A stretch of 32,342 bases of DNA from contig JAKAIY010000028.1 in assembly GCA_021814145.1 (NCBI GenBank), positions 1 to 32,342 on the forward strand, read 5' to 3'. The translations under genes were made by a program, and so were the position numbers. Positions 24,587 through 32,342 of the stretch are shown one piece after another. Numbering within the stretch: the stretch's first letter is position 1; every line of letters begins with the position of its first letter. The DNA comes from Chloroflexota bacterium (GTDB lineage Bacteria; Chloroflexota; Ktedonobacteria; Ktedonobacterales; JADMIN01). Below the pieces are notes generated by a model. The model was given only the letters and a program-made list of their open reading frames with translations. It did not search any database and was not told the origin of the DNA.

Positions 24587-25789
24587 ATGACGCGCATCGT
24601 CAAGTTTTATGAGACAACGCTGCGTGATGGTGAGCAGACGCCAGGCATCAACTACTTCGCTGAAGAAAAGCTGGAGATTGCCCGCGCGCTGGCGGACATG
24701 GGCTTCGACACCCTGGATTGCGGCTTCCCCATCTCCGGCCAGCCGGAATTCGAGGCGGTCCAGCTGATCGCGCGCAACGTCAGCAACGCGGAGATTTGCG
24801 CGATTGGACGCGCGTTCCGGGAGGATGTTGACCGCGCCTGGGAGGCGGTCAAAGACGCGGCGCAGAGCAGCATCCAGCCGTTCATCAGCACCTCACCGCT
24901 GCACCGCGAGCACAAGCTGGGCAAGACCCGCGCGGAAGTGCTGGAGATGGCGCGCGCCACGGTGGCGCGTGGCCGTGAGCATACGCCCAACATTGACTTC
25001 GCCCTGGAAGACACGACCCGCACCGAGCATGACTTCATCCTCGAAGTCGTCGGGGCGATCATGAAAGAAGGCGCGCGCTTCGTCACGATCTGCGATACGG
25101 TTGGCTACGCCTTGCCGTGGGAGTTCGGCGAGCTGATTGATGAGATTCGCCGCGAATATCCAACCGTGCGCATCTCGGCCCACTGCCACAACGACCTGGG
25201 GCTGGCGGTCGCCAACGCGCTGACGGCGCTGCAGCATGGCGCGGAGCGGGCGGACACCTGCGTCAACGGGCTGGGCGAGCGCGCGGGCAACGCCGCCACC
25301 GAGGAACTGGTGATGGCGATCCGCACGCGCCATGAGGACCTCGGCCTGGATGTGCGGGTGGATACGACGAAGATCGTTCCCACCAGCCGCCTGGTCGCGC
25401 GCCTCTCGGGCATGCAGCCGCAGTGGACGAAAGCCATCGTCGGGGCCAACGCCTTCGCGCATGGCGGCGGCATCCACCAGGACGGTGTGCTGAAAGACGC
25501 GCGCACCTACGAGATCGTGCGCCCGGAAGATATCGGTCTGCCGGCCTCGGATCGCCGCATGTTCGTTGGCAAGCTCTCGGGCCGCGCGGCGCTCAACGCG
25601 CAGCTGCGCGAGCTGGGCTATGAGCTGACGCCGGAGCAGCTTGGCCGCGCCTTCGTGCTGGTGAAGAACCTGCTCGGCAAGAAAAAGACACTCGAAGAGA
25701 TGGACCTGCGCCAGTGCGCCGCCACCGCTATCAACCCAACCGCCGCAGTCCAGGCGCTGGAGGCGGAAGAGTCCGCCCCGGCGGAGTAG
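24587..25789 (+). CDS. LeuA/homocitrate-synthase family acyltransferase without regulatory domain
   Basis: This is a 400-residue member of the DRE-TIM family, which condenses acetyl-CoA with a 2-oxoacid. The start is ATG 24587 with AGGAGG about nine bases upstream. Visible motifs are YETTLRDGEQTPG (catalytic Arg and metal Asp), GFPISGQPEFEAV, STSPLHREHKLGKTR, EDTTRTEHDF, DTVGYALPWE, metal-binding SAHCHNDLGLAVANAL, and NGLGERAGNAATEE. FAHGGGIHQDGVLK and GKLSGRAALNAQL follow. The motifs resemble 2-isopropylmalate synthase most, but the protein stops about 110 residues short of full-length LeuA, so the C-terminal leucine-sensing domain is missing. It may be a feedback-insensitive isopropylmalate synthase, or a homocitrate or citramalate synthase. 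The context of tyrosine and branched-chain catabolism does not settle the substrate. Confidence 0.85.
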   Translation: MTRIVKFYETTLRDGEQTPGINYFAEEKLEIARALADMGFDTLDCGFPISGQPEFEAVQLIARNVSNAEICAIGRAFREDVDRAWEAVKDAAQSSIQPFISTSPLHREHKLGKTRAEVLEMARATVARGREHTPNIDFALEDTTRTEHDFILEVVGAIMKEGARFVTICDTVGYALPWEFGELIDEIRREYPTVRISAHCHNDLGLAVANALTALQHGAERADTCVNGLGERAGNAATEELVMAIRTRHEDLGLDVRVDTTKIVPTSRLVARLSGMQPQWTKAIVGANAFAHGGGIHQDGVLKDARTYEIVRPEDIGLPASDRRMFVGKLSGRAALNAQLRELGYELTPEQLGRAFVLVKNLLGKKKTLEEMDLRQCAATAINPTAAVQALEAEESAPAE

Positions 25790-25862
25790 GATAGCGTAAG
25801 CGGATGAACGGCGTGTAGGCGGCTGGCGAATGCGTTCGCGCCTCATGGGCGTTTCGCCACGC

Positions 25863-25906
25863 GACCCGCCTTCGCGGGTCCAAATGTGGGTCCACGGAGG
25901 TGGACC
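25863..25906 (+). promoter_or_regulatory. Two consecutive perfect hairpins in the bkd leader
   Basis: GACCCGC-CTTC-GCGGGTC (25863-25880) and GGTCCAC-GGAG-GTGGACC (25889-25906) are 7-bp stems with 4-nt loops, eight bases apart, in the 199-base gap between the LeuA-type gene and bkdA. No T run follows either. They may be an RNA regulatory leader, an RNA-stability element or a weak transcription barrier. The GGAGGTGGACC part faintly recalls a T-box, but the rest does not fit. Confidence 0.45.
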
Positions 25907-25988
25907 TTGTGGCCATAGGCTCTACAGGCGCGAACTTATTCGCCGGGCAGGTTGCACGATACATACGCATGTGAAAAGGCGAATACCT

Positions 25989-27107
25989 ATGGCGAAGGCG
26001 ACTTCAACCCCACGGGCGGCAAGCCCCGGCGCGATAGACAACCCTGTCGCGGGCCTGCTGACGGCGGAAGGGATACTGACTGAGGAGGGCGAGCGCGTCG
26101 CTGCGGTCAGCGATGACACGCTGCGGGCGCTCTACCGCTGGATGGTGATCGCGCGACGGCTCGACCAGGAGGGGCTGAACCTCCAGCGGCAGGGCGAGCT
26201 TGGCCTGTGGGGGCCAATCCAGGGGCATGAGGCCTCGCAGGTAGGTGGCGCGCTGGCGATGCGGGATACCGACTGGATCTTCCCCTATTACCGCGACTTC
26301 GCGATGGCGGCTGTGCGCGGGATTGACCCCGGCGCTGTGCTGACCATCTTCCGCGGCTTGCGCCACGGCGCGTGGAACCCCAACGAGTACCGCTTCGGCC
26401 CGTTCGTGATTCCCGTTGGCACGCAGGTCCCGCATGCGGTCGGCTACGCGCTGGGCTGCAAGCTGGATGGCGAAGACACGGTGACGCTCACCTGCTTCGG
26501 AGAGGGCGCGACCTCGACTGGCGACTGGCATGAGGCGATGAACTTCGCCGGGGTGTTCCAGGCGCCCGTCGTCTTCCTCTGCCAGAACAACCAGTGGGCC
26601 ATCTCCGTGCCGATCAATGAGCAGGTGGCCGGACGCATTGTGGACCGCGCGGCGGGCTATGGCATGCCCGGCGTGCGGGTGGATGGCTCCGACGCGCTGA
26701 CGATCTACGCGGCGGTGAAGATGGCCAGCGACCACGCCCGCGCGGGCAACGGCCCGTACCTGATCGAGGCGTTCTCCTACCGCCTTGGCCCACACACCAC
26801 CTCCGATGACCCGACGCGCTACCGCACCGAGGAGGAGATGGCGGAGTGGCGCGAGCGCGACCCCATCGCGCGGGCCGCCGGGCGGCTGCGGGCGCGCGGC
26901 GCGTGGGATGATGACTTCGCACGCTCCTGCGAGACGGAGGCGGAGGAGCGCGCCAGCGCCATGCGTCAGACGCTGGTAGCGGCGGCGCCTGACCATCCGG
27001 GCAAGGTGTTCGATCTGACATTCGCCAATCCGCCGGAGTCGCTGCGACGCGAGCGTGACGCCTTCGTCGCCGAGCTGGCGCCGGAAGCGGGAACGGAGGG
27101 CCGCTGA
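25989..27107 (+). CDS. bkdA: Branched-chain 2-oxoacid dehydrogenase E1 component, alpha subunit
   Basis: This is the thiamine-diphosphate-dependent E1alpha subunit (372 residues), which decarboxylates the 2-oxoacids of Leu, Ile and Val together with the beta subunit. The start is ATG 25989 with AAGG nine bases upstream; the ORF-track start at 25830 adds an implausible basic stretch. The cofactor motif reads GEGATSTGDWHEAMNF...CQNNQWAIS (residues 171-205). The GEG in place of the GDG of pyruvate dehydrogenases is also what branched-chain enzymes carry, which favours Bkd over Pdh. Other landmarks are IQGHEASQVGGALAM and YYRDFAMAAVRG. The C-terminal phosphorylation-loop-like segment RLGPHTTSDDPTRYR is conserved. 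The stop overlaps the bkdB start (TGATG). Confidence 0.9.
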   Translation: MAKATSTPRAASPGAIDNPVAGLLTAEGILTEEGERVAAVSDDTLRALYRWMVIARRLDQEGLNLQRQGELGLWGPIQGHEASQVGGALAMRDTDWIFPYYRDFAMAAVRGIDPGAVLTIFRGLRHGAWNPNEYRFGPFVIPVGTQVPHAVGYALGCKLDGEDTVTLTCFGEGATSTGDWHEAMNFAGVFQAPVVFLCQNNQWAISVPINEQVAGRIVDRAAGYGMPGVRVDGSDALTIYAAVKMASDHARAGNGPYLIEAFSYRLGPHTTSDDPTRYRTEEEMAEWRERDPIARAAGRLRARGAWDDDFARSCETEAEERASAMRQTLVAAAPDHPGKVFDLTFANPPESLRRERDAFVAELAPEAGTEGR

Positions 27108-28093
27108 TGACGACCGCGACGATGACGGTGACGATGGGCAAGGCGCTCAACCTGGCCCTGGGCGATACGCTGCGCGACGACCCGCGCGCGCTGGTCTTCG
27201 GGGAGGACGTGGGCAAGCTGGGCGGCGTCTTCCGCGTGACGGATGGCCTGCATGCCGAGTTTGGCCAGGCGCGGGTGTTCAACACGCCGCTGGCTGAGGC
27301 GACCATCGCCGGGATTGCGCTGGGGCTAGCGGTCAAGGGCTTCCATCCGGTCGCCGAGATGCAGTTCGACGCCTTTTCATACCCCTCGTTCCAGCAGGTG
27401 ACGAGCAACATCGCCAAATATCACACGCGCACTGGTGGCGCCTGCCCGGTGTCGCTGGTGATCCGCATCCCGTATGGCGGCAATATCGGCGCGATTGAGC
27501 AGCATTCCGAGAGCCCGGAGACGTATTACGTCCATACCGCCGGGCTGAAAGTGGTCACGCCCTCGAATCCCGCCGACGCCTACAGTCTGCTGCGCGCGGC
27601 CATCGCCGACCCGGACCCGGTGATCTTCCTGGAGCCCAAGGCGCGCTACTGGATGCGACAGGACATCGAGTTCCCCCTGGCGCCGGAGCCGCTGGACAGG
27701 GCGCGCGTCGCCCGCGCCGGGACGGACGCGACGGTGATCGCCTACGGCCCGACGGTCGCCGTGGCGCTAGAGGCGGCGTCCGCCGCCGCTGAGGAGGGCG
27801 TCTCGCTGGAGGTGGTGGACCTGCGCAGCCTTTCGCCGGTGGATTTTGATACGCTCAGCGCGTCGGTCCGCAAGACGAAGCGCGCGGTGGTCGTCCATGA
27901 GGCGCCGGTCTTCATGGGGCTGGGCGCCGAGATCGCCGCGCGGCTGACGCACGACCTGTTCGACACGCTGGTCGCGCCGGTCGAGCGGGTGGGCGCGCCA
28001 ACGACGCCTTACCCGCCCTCACGCCACGAAAAGCTCTTCCTGCCGGATGTGGACCGCATCCTCGAAGCTGTTGACCGCACACGGGAGTACTAG
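27107..28093 (+). CDS. bkdB: Branched-chain 2-oxoacid dehydrogenase E1 component, beta subunit
   Basis: This is the E1beta subunit (328 residues) that completes the heterotetrameric E1 with BkdA. Features are GEDVGKLGGVFRVTDGL, the catalytic-pocket NTPLAEATIAGIALGLAVKG, VAEMQFDAFSYPSFQQV, IPYGGNIGAIEQHSESPE and EPKARYW. The FRVTDGL, HSESPE and EPKxRYW stretches closely resemble actinobacterial Bkd beta subunits. The start ATG shares a base with the bkdA stop and has GGAGGG just upstream. bkdC follows after five bases. Substrate choice among branched-chain 2-oxoacids, or dual use with pyruvate, cannot be decided from sequence alone. Confidence 0.92.
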   Translation: MTTATMTVTMGKALNLALGDTLRDDPRALVFGEDVGKLGGVFRVTDGLHAEFGQARVFNTPLAEATIAGIALGLAVKGFHPVAEMQFDAFSYPSFQQVTSNIAKYHTRTGGACPVSLVIRIPYGGNIGAIEQHSESPETYYVHTAGLKVVTPSNPADAYSLLRAAIADPDPVIFLEPKARYWMRQDIEFPLAPEPLDRARVARAGTDATVIAYGPTVAVALEAASAAAEEGVSLEVVDLRSLSPVDFDTLSASVRKTKRAVVVHEAPVFMGLGAEIAARLTHDLFDTLVAPVERVGAPTTPYPPSRHEKLFLPDVDRILEAVDRTREY

Positions 28094-28098
28094 CCGTC

Positions 28099-29376
28099 AT
28101 GGGACAGTTCATGTTGCCGGACCTGGGTGAAGGCCTGGAGGAAGCGCAGGTCACGCGCTGGCTTGTCGCGGTGGGGGACCGCGTCGAGCTGAACCAGCAT
28201 CTCTGTGAGGTCGAAACGGCGAAGGCGCTGGTCGAGATCCCCTCGCCCTGGGCGGGGACCGTGAGGGCGCTGCACGCCAGGCCCGGCGACACCGTTCCCG
28301 TCGGCGCGCCGCTCATCACCATCGCCGAGGAGGCGGCGGCGAAACCTGCGGATGACGGCGATGGGCCAGTGCTGGTGGGCTACGGCGCGCACGCCCCGGC
28401 GCAGGCGTTCACCCGGCGGCGGCGCGGGTCAGGCGCCGCTGAGACTCCCGCCGCGTTCCAGCCCGCCGCTCCCGCTCCAGCTCCCGCCGTGGCGCCGCGG
28501 GTCGCGGAGGAAGAGGTGAAGGCGAGCCCGCTGGTGCGCAAGATGGCGGCGGAGCGCGGCATCAACCTGGCGGCCATCGTCGGGACTGGGCCTGGCGGCC
28601 GCATCCGCGTGGAGGACCTGGACGCGGCGGCGTCCGCCGCCACGCCAGCGGCGGCGCCCGCTCCGGCGGCCAGCGAGGACGAGGAGCGTATCAGCACGGT
28701 GGGGCTGCGCAAGGCCATCGCCGCCAAGATGACGCGCTCGGCGACGACCATCCCCCACTTCACTGAATATGGCCTCTTCGACGCCACCAGCCTGATCGCC
28801 CTGCGCGAGCGGTTGAAGGCCGACCCCGCCTACTCCGGCCTGCGGCTGACGTTCCTGCCGTTCTTCGTCGCGGCGGTGGTCGAGGCCACGCGCGCGTATC
28901 CCATCATGAATTCGCGCTGGGACGAGGAGGGCGCGGCGATTGTCATCAAGAAGCGCATCAATGTTGGACTGGCGACCGATACCGAGCGCGGGCTGGTTGT
29001 CCCGGTGATTCGCGACGCGCAGACGCTCTCGCTGGCGCTGGTGGCGGCGGAGTGCGACCGCCTGGCCCCACTGGCGCGCGAAGGGCGGCTGGCGCCAACG
29101 GAAATGACCGGCGGCACAATCACGATCACCAACGTCGGCGCGATGGGGCCGGTGGAGACGGGCGCGCCGCTCATCAACGCGCCGGAGGTGTGCGTCATTG
29201 GCTTCGGCGCCATCAAGCCACGCCCAACGGTCGTGGATGGCTCGCGGCTGGAGGTTCGCCCCGGCGCGTGGATCTCGATCTCCTGCGACCACCGCGTGGT
29301 GGACGGCGCGACGGCGGCCCAGTTCATGGGCGCGCTGATCGCCGCGCTGGAGTCGCCGGAGGGGCTGGCGGAGTGA
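28099..29376 (+). CDS. bkdC: Dihydrolipoamide acyltransferase, E2 component
   Basis: This 425-residue E2 core protein transfers the acyl group made by E1 to CoA. The N-terminal lipoyl domain has the lipoylation lysine at residue 42 in VETAKALVEIPSP. An Ala/Pro-rich linker follows, then the peripheral-subunit-binding domain (KASPLVRKMAAERGINLAAI...GPGGRIRVEDL, about 141-175). A second Ala/Pro linker leads to the catalytic domain with the active-site SCDHRVVDG (His398, Asp402). There is a single lipoyl domain. A dihydrolipoamide dehydrogenase (E3) gene is not in the window and is presumably shared with other complexes elsewhere. Confidence 0.93.
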   Translation: MGQFMLPDLGEGLEEAQVTRWLVAVGDRVELNQHLCEVETAKALVEIPSPWAGTVRALHARPGDTVPVGAPLITIAEEAAAKPADDGDGPVLVGYGAHAPAQAFTRRRRGSGAAETPAAFQPAAPAPAPAVAPRVAEEEVKASPLVRKMAAERGINLAAIVGTGPGGRIRVEDLDAAASAATPAAAPAPAASEDEERISTVGLRKAIAAKMTRSATTIPHFTEYGLFDATSLIALRERLKADPAYSGLRLTFLPFFVAAVVEATRAYPIMNSRWDEEGAAIVIKKRINVGLATDTERGLVVPVIRDAQTLSLALVAAECDRLAPLAREGRLAPTEMTGGTITITNVGAMGPVETGAPLINAPEVCVIGFGAIKPRPTVVDGSRLEVRPGAWISISCDHRVVDGATAAQFMGALIAALESPEGLAE

Positions 29377-29386
29377 CGGCGGCGCG

Positions 29387-29416
29387 GCGGAGGGACGGCG
29401 CTCGCGCGCCCTCCGC
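29387..29416 (+). other. Hairpin between bkdC and coaX
   Basis: GCGGAGGG (29387-29394) pairs with CCCTCCGC (29409-29416) around a 14-nt GC-rich loop. No T run follows, because the stem abuts the TTGACC promoter hexamer. It may help end bkd transcription or insulate the promoter. Confidence 0.45.
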
Positions 29417-29446
29417 TTGACCCGGCTCGCGGACAGGACATACAAT
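29417..29446 (+). promoter_or_regulatory. Sigma70-type promoter of coaX-pdxH
   Basis: TTGACC (29417-29422) and TACAAT (29441-29446) are each five of six to consensus and are separated by 18 bases. The predicted start near 29453 lies about 50 bases before the coaX ATG. It is the best promoter match seen in the window. Confidence 0.65.
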
Positions 29447-29502
29447 CGCAGCGAGCGTGGTGGCCTCATGCGGGCCGTCGCGGGCTGGAAGGGCGCGAGA
29501 CG

Positions 29503-30339
29503 ATGGCAGGCGATCGGGACGCGGGCGCCTCTCGGGCGTCCCTGCTGCTGGCGATTGACATCAGCAATACAGGCATCAAGTACGGGCTGTTCCCGCTGGC
29601 GGGCGGACCGTTGCGGGCGCGCTGGCGCATCGCCACCGTCCGCGAGAAGACCACCGACGAATACGCCATGCTGCTGGCGCAACTCTGCGCGCACGCGGGC
29701 GTCAGCCTCGACGAGATCGGCGGCGTCATCATGGCCAGCGTCGCTCCGCCGCTCACCCCCGTCTTTCAGGACATGGCCGCGACCTACCTGAGGCGCGAGG
29801 CGGTCGTCATCACGCACGAGACGCCGATTGGCGTGCCGCTCCTCACGGATAATCCCTGGGAGACTGGCGCCGACCGCATCATTAGCGCGCTGGCGTCCCA
29901 TGAGCTGTACGGTGGCCCGGCGATCGCCATCCAGTTCGGCACGGCCACCACCTTCGACTGCGTTTCGGCGGAGGGCGCGTACCTCGGCGGGGCCATCGCG
30001 CCGGGGCTGGGCATCTCGGCGGAGGCGCTGGCGCGCGCGGCCTCGAAGCTCTATCAGGTCGAGCTGGCCCCGCCGCCCGCCGCGCTGGGCAAGAACACGA
30101 CCCACAGCATGCAGTCGGGCATCGTCTACGGGCATGTCGGGCTGGTAGAGGGGTTGGTGGCGCGGCTGCGCGGCGAGCTGGCGGGCGGCGAGCGGGCCAG
30201 GGTCATCGCCCACGGCGGGCTGGCGGGCGTGATGGCGAAGGTGACGCCGTGCATTGATATCGTCGAGCCGAACCTGATCCTCGATGGGCTCAACATCGCC
30301 TGGCAGCGGCTGCATGGCGCGAAGGAGGCGGCGCGATGA
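29503..30339 (+). CDS. coaX: Type III pantothenate kinase
   Basis: This 278-residue ASKHA-fold kinase would phosphorylate pantothenate in the first step of coenzyme A synthesis. The family pattern is clear: AIDISNTGIKYGLF (nucleotide site, Asp19), NPWETGADRIISA (pantothenate site, Asp124), FGTATTFDCVS, GGAIAPGLGISAEAL and MQSGIVYGHVGLVEGL. Two things are odd. The usual DxGNT reads DISNT, and the conserved Asp directly before FGTATT is Gln144 (IQFGTATT). CoaX proteins normally have three conserved acidic residues, and this copy appears to keep two. About twelve extra N-terminal residues precede the first strand. The stop overlaps the pdxH start (ATGA). Confidence 0.9.
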   Translation: MAGDRDAGASRASLLLAIDISNTGIKYGLFPLAGGPLRARWRIATVREKTTDEYAMLLAQLCAHAGVSLDEIGGVIMASVAPPLTPVFQDMAATYLRREAVVITHETPIGVPLLTDNPWETGADRIISALASHELYGGPAIAIQFGTATTFDCVSAEGAYLGGAIAPGLGISAEALARAASKLYQVELAPPPAALGKNTTHSMQSGIVYGHVGLVEGLVARLRGELAGGERARVIAHGGLAGVMAKVTPCIDIVEPNLILDGLNIAWQRLHGAKEAAR

Positions 30340-30983
30340 CCGACATCTCGCTGGCCGATCTGCGCAAAGAGTATATGCTGCGCGGCCTGAGTGAGAGCGA
30401 GATGGACGCTGACCCTGTCCGCCAGTTCCAGGCCTGGCTCGACGCGGCCATCGCCGCGGGGCATCCCGAACCGACCGCGATGGCCGTCGCCAGCGCCACG
30501 CCCGATGGCGCGCCCTCGGCCCGCATGACGCTGCTCAAAGGGCTGGATGAGTGCGGCTTCGTCTTCTACACCAACTACGAGAGCCGCAAGGGCCGCGAGC
30601 TGGCCGCCAACCCGCGCGCCGCGCTGGTTTTCTTCTGGACGCTGCTGGAGCGCCAGGTACGGGTGGAAGGGCGTGTCGAGCGGACCTCGCCGGAGGAGTC
30701 TGACGCCTACTTCCATAGCCGTCCGGTGGGCAGCCAGATTGGCGCGGCGGCCTCGCCCCAGAGCCAGCCCGTTCCCGACCGCGCGACGCTGGAGCGCCGT
30801 TTCGCCGCGCTGGAGTCTGAATATGCCAGCGGCGAGGTCACGCGCCCGCCGCACTGGGGCGGCTTTCGCGTGGCCCCGGAGGTCATCGAGTTCTGGCAGG
30901 GGCGGCCCAACCGCCTGCACGACCGCCTGCGCTACACCCGCCAGCCCGGCGGCGCCTGGCGCATGGAGCGGCTGGCCCCGTGA
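30336..30983 (+). CDS. pdxH: Pyridoxamine 5'-phosphate oxidase
   Basis: This 215-residue FMN enzyme oxidises pyridoxine or pyridoxamine 5'-phosphate to pyridoxal 5'-phosphate, the last step of de novo and salvage vitamin B6 synthesis. The N-terminus LADLRKEYMLRGLSESEMDADPVRQFQAWL, ARMTLLKGLDECGFVFYTNYESRKGRELAANP, SRPVGSQIGAAASPQSQ and the C-terminal VIEFWQGRPNRLHDRLRY are the family signatures. The last two hold the FMN/PLP contacts. Length is normal. It is translationally coupled to coaX, making a cofactor (CoA and PLP) gene pair. The downstream gap holds a REP-like palindrome but no clear terminator. Confidence 0.95.
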   Translation: MTDISLADLRKEYMLRGLSESEMDADPVRQFQAWLDAAIAAGHPEPTAMAVASATPDGAPSARMTLLKGLDECGFVFYTNYESRKGRELAANPRAALVFFWTLLERQVRVEGRVERTSPEESDAYFHSRPVGSQIGAAASPQSQPVPDRATLERRFAALESEYASGEVTRPPHWGGFRVAPEVIEFWQGRPNRLHDRLRYTRQPGGAWRMERLAP

Positions 30984-30997
30984 GCGGGCGGGAGGGG

Positions 30998-31042
30998 GCC
31001 TCATCCGGCCTTCGGCCACCTTCTCCTCTGCGGAGGAGAAGG
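30998..31042. repeat. REP-like palindromic unit
   Basis: CTCATCCGGCCTTCGGCCA is followed by the perfect hairpin CCTTCTCCTC-TGCG-GAGGAGAAGG (31019-31042). The pattern 'CCTCATCC-GGCC-TTC-GGCC-A-CCTTCTCC hairpin' is like the intergenic REP-type palindromes scattered through many bacterial genomes. A partly similar segment (CCTTCGCGGAGGAGAG) occurs at about 31115-31130. No other copy was noticed in the window. Confidence 0.5.
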
Positions 31043-31151
31043 CCCGTTGCTGGCATTCCTCGCGGGACGAGAGGGTTTGTCCTCAACGAGACACGCTGAG
31101 CGGCGATCCCCTCGCCTTCGCGGAGGAGAGCAACTGTGACGGCGGATGTCG

Positions 31152-32340
<1,189 letters not shown>

Positions 32341-32342
32341 CA

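Noticed and set aside
25883-25920. T-box riboswitch before bkdA
   Set aside because: GGAGGTGGACC superficially resembles the T-box core, but the full conserved core, the specifier stem and a terminator alternative were not found, and bkd genes are not usual T-box targets.
25989-29376. Pyruvate dehydrogenase complex instead of Bkd
   Set aside because: The GEG thiamine motif and the HSESPE/EPKxRYW segments of the beta subunit fit branched-chain enzymes better, although activity on pyruvate cannot be excluded.
28429-30315. 628-residue minus-strand ORF
   Set aside because: It is antisense to bkdC and coaX, both clearly real; its composition is that of a shadow frame.
31019-31042. Intrinsic terminator of coaX-pdxH
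   Set aside because: The hairpin is strong, but CCCGTTGC follows instead of a T run, and the surrounding sequence matches a REP-like unit.

Overview
The window is GC-rich, densely coded bacterial chromosome. It probably comes from Chloroflexota or a neighbouring GC-rich lineage. This is an inference with moderate-to-low confidence. It rests on protein style: an ECF transporter whose membrane partner looks like DUF2232, many GT-C membrane glycosyltransferases, actinobacterial-style branched-chain 2-oxoacid dehydrogenase subunits, a type III pantothenate kinase, and frequent non-ATG starts. No rRNA, tRNA or CRISPR array was seen.

Region 1 (1-3.6 kb) holds two tandem paralogous oligopeptide-type ABC substrate-binding lipoproteins. 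The first is cut by the window edge. Each is followed by a related 3' segment and a hairpin terminator, and a CRP/FNR-consensus palindrome lies between them. Region 2 (3.6-7.35 kb) is a compact ECF transporter operon: DUF2232-like membrane protein, EcfA1, EcfA2 and EcfT. Region 3 (7.37-18.05 kb) is a cell-surface glycosylation island. Three GT39-type paralogs on the minus strand alternate with a polyprenyl-phosphate-sugar synthase-like GT2, a large GT-C-like membrane protein and a GT87-type mannosyltransferase on the plus strand. The GT2 could charge the lipid carrier with the sugar that the GT-C enzymes then use outside the membrane.

Region 4 (18.17-21.55 kb) has holA, carrying an unusual acidic insert, and a divergently transcribed P1B metal ATPase. 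Region 5 (22.2-29.4 kb) is mainly amino-acid catabolism: hpd and hmgA (tyrosine to maleylacetoacetate), a LeuA/homocitrate-synthase-type acyltransferase without its regulatory domain, and bkdA-bkdB-bkdC (branched-chain 2-oxoacid dehydrogenase E1alpha, E1beta, E2; no E3 in the window). Region 6 (29.4-31.0 kb) is a cofactor pair, coaX and pdxH, behind a good sigma70-like promoter. Region 7 (31.0 kb to the end) has a REP-like palindrome and an IS110-family element. The element has an intact DEDD/Ser transposase, and its upstream non-coding region can fold into two looped stems like an IS110 bridge RNA.

The least expected points are the possible bridge RNA, the mutually exclusive hairpins next to the hpd Shine-Dalgarno sequence, the CoaX and EcfA1 proteins with substituted catalytic-motif residues, and the three interleaved GT39 paralogs.
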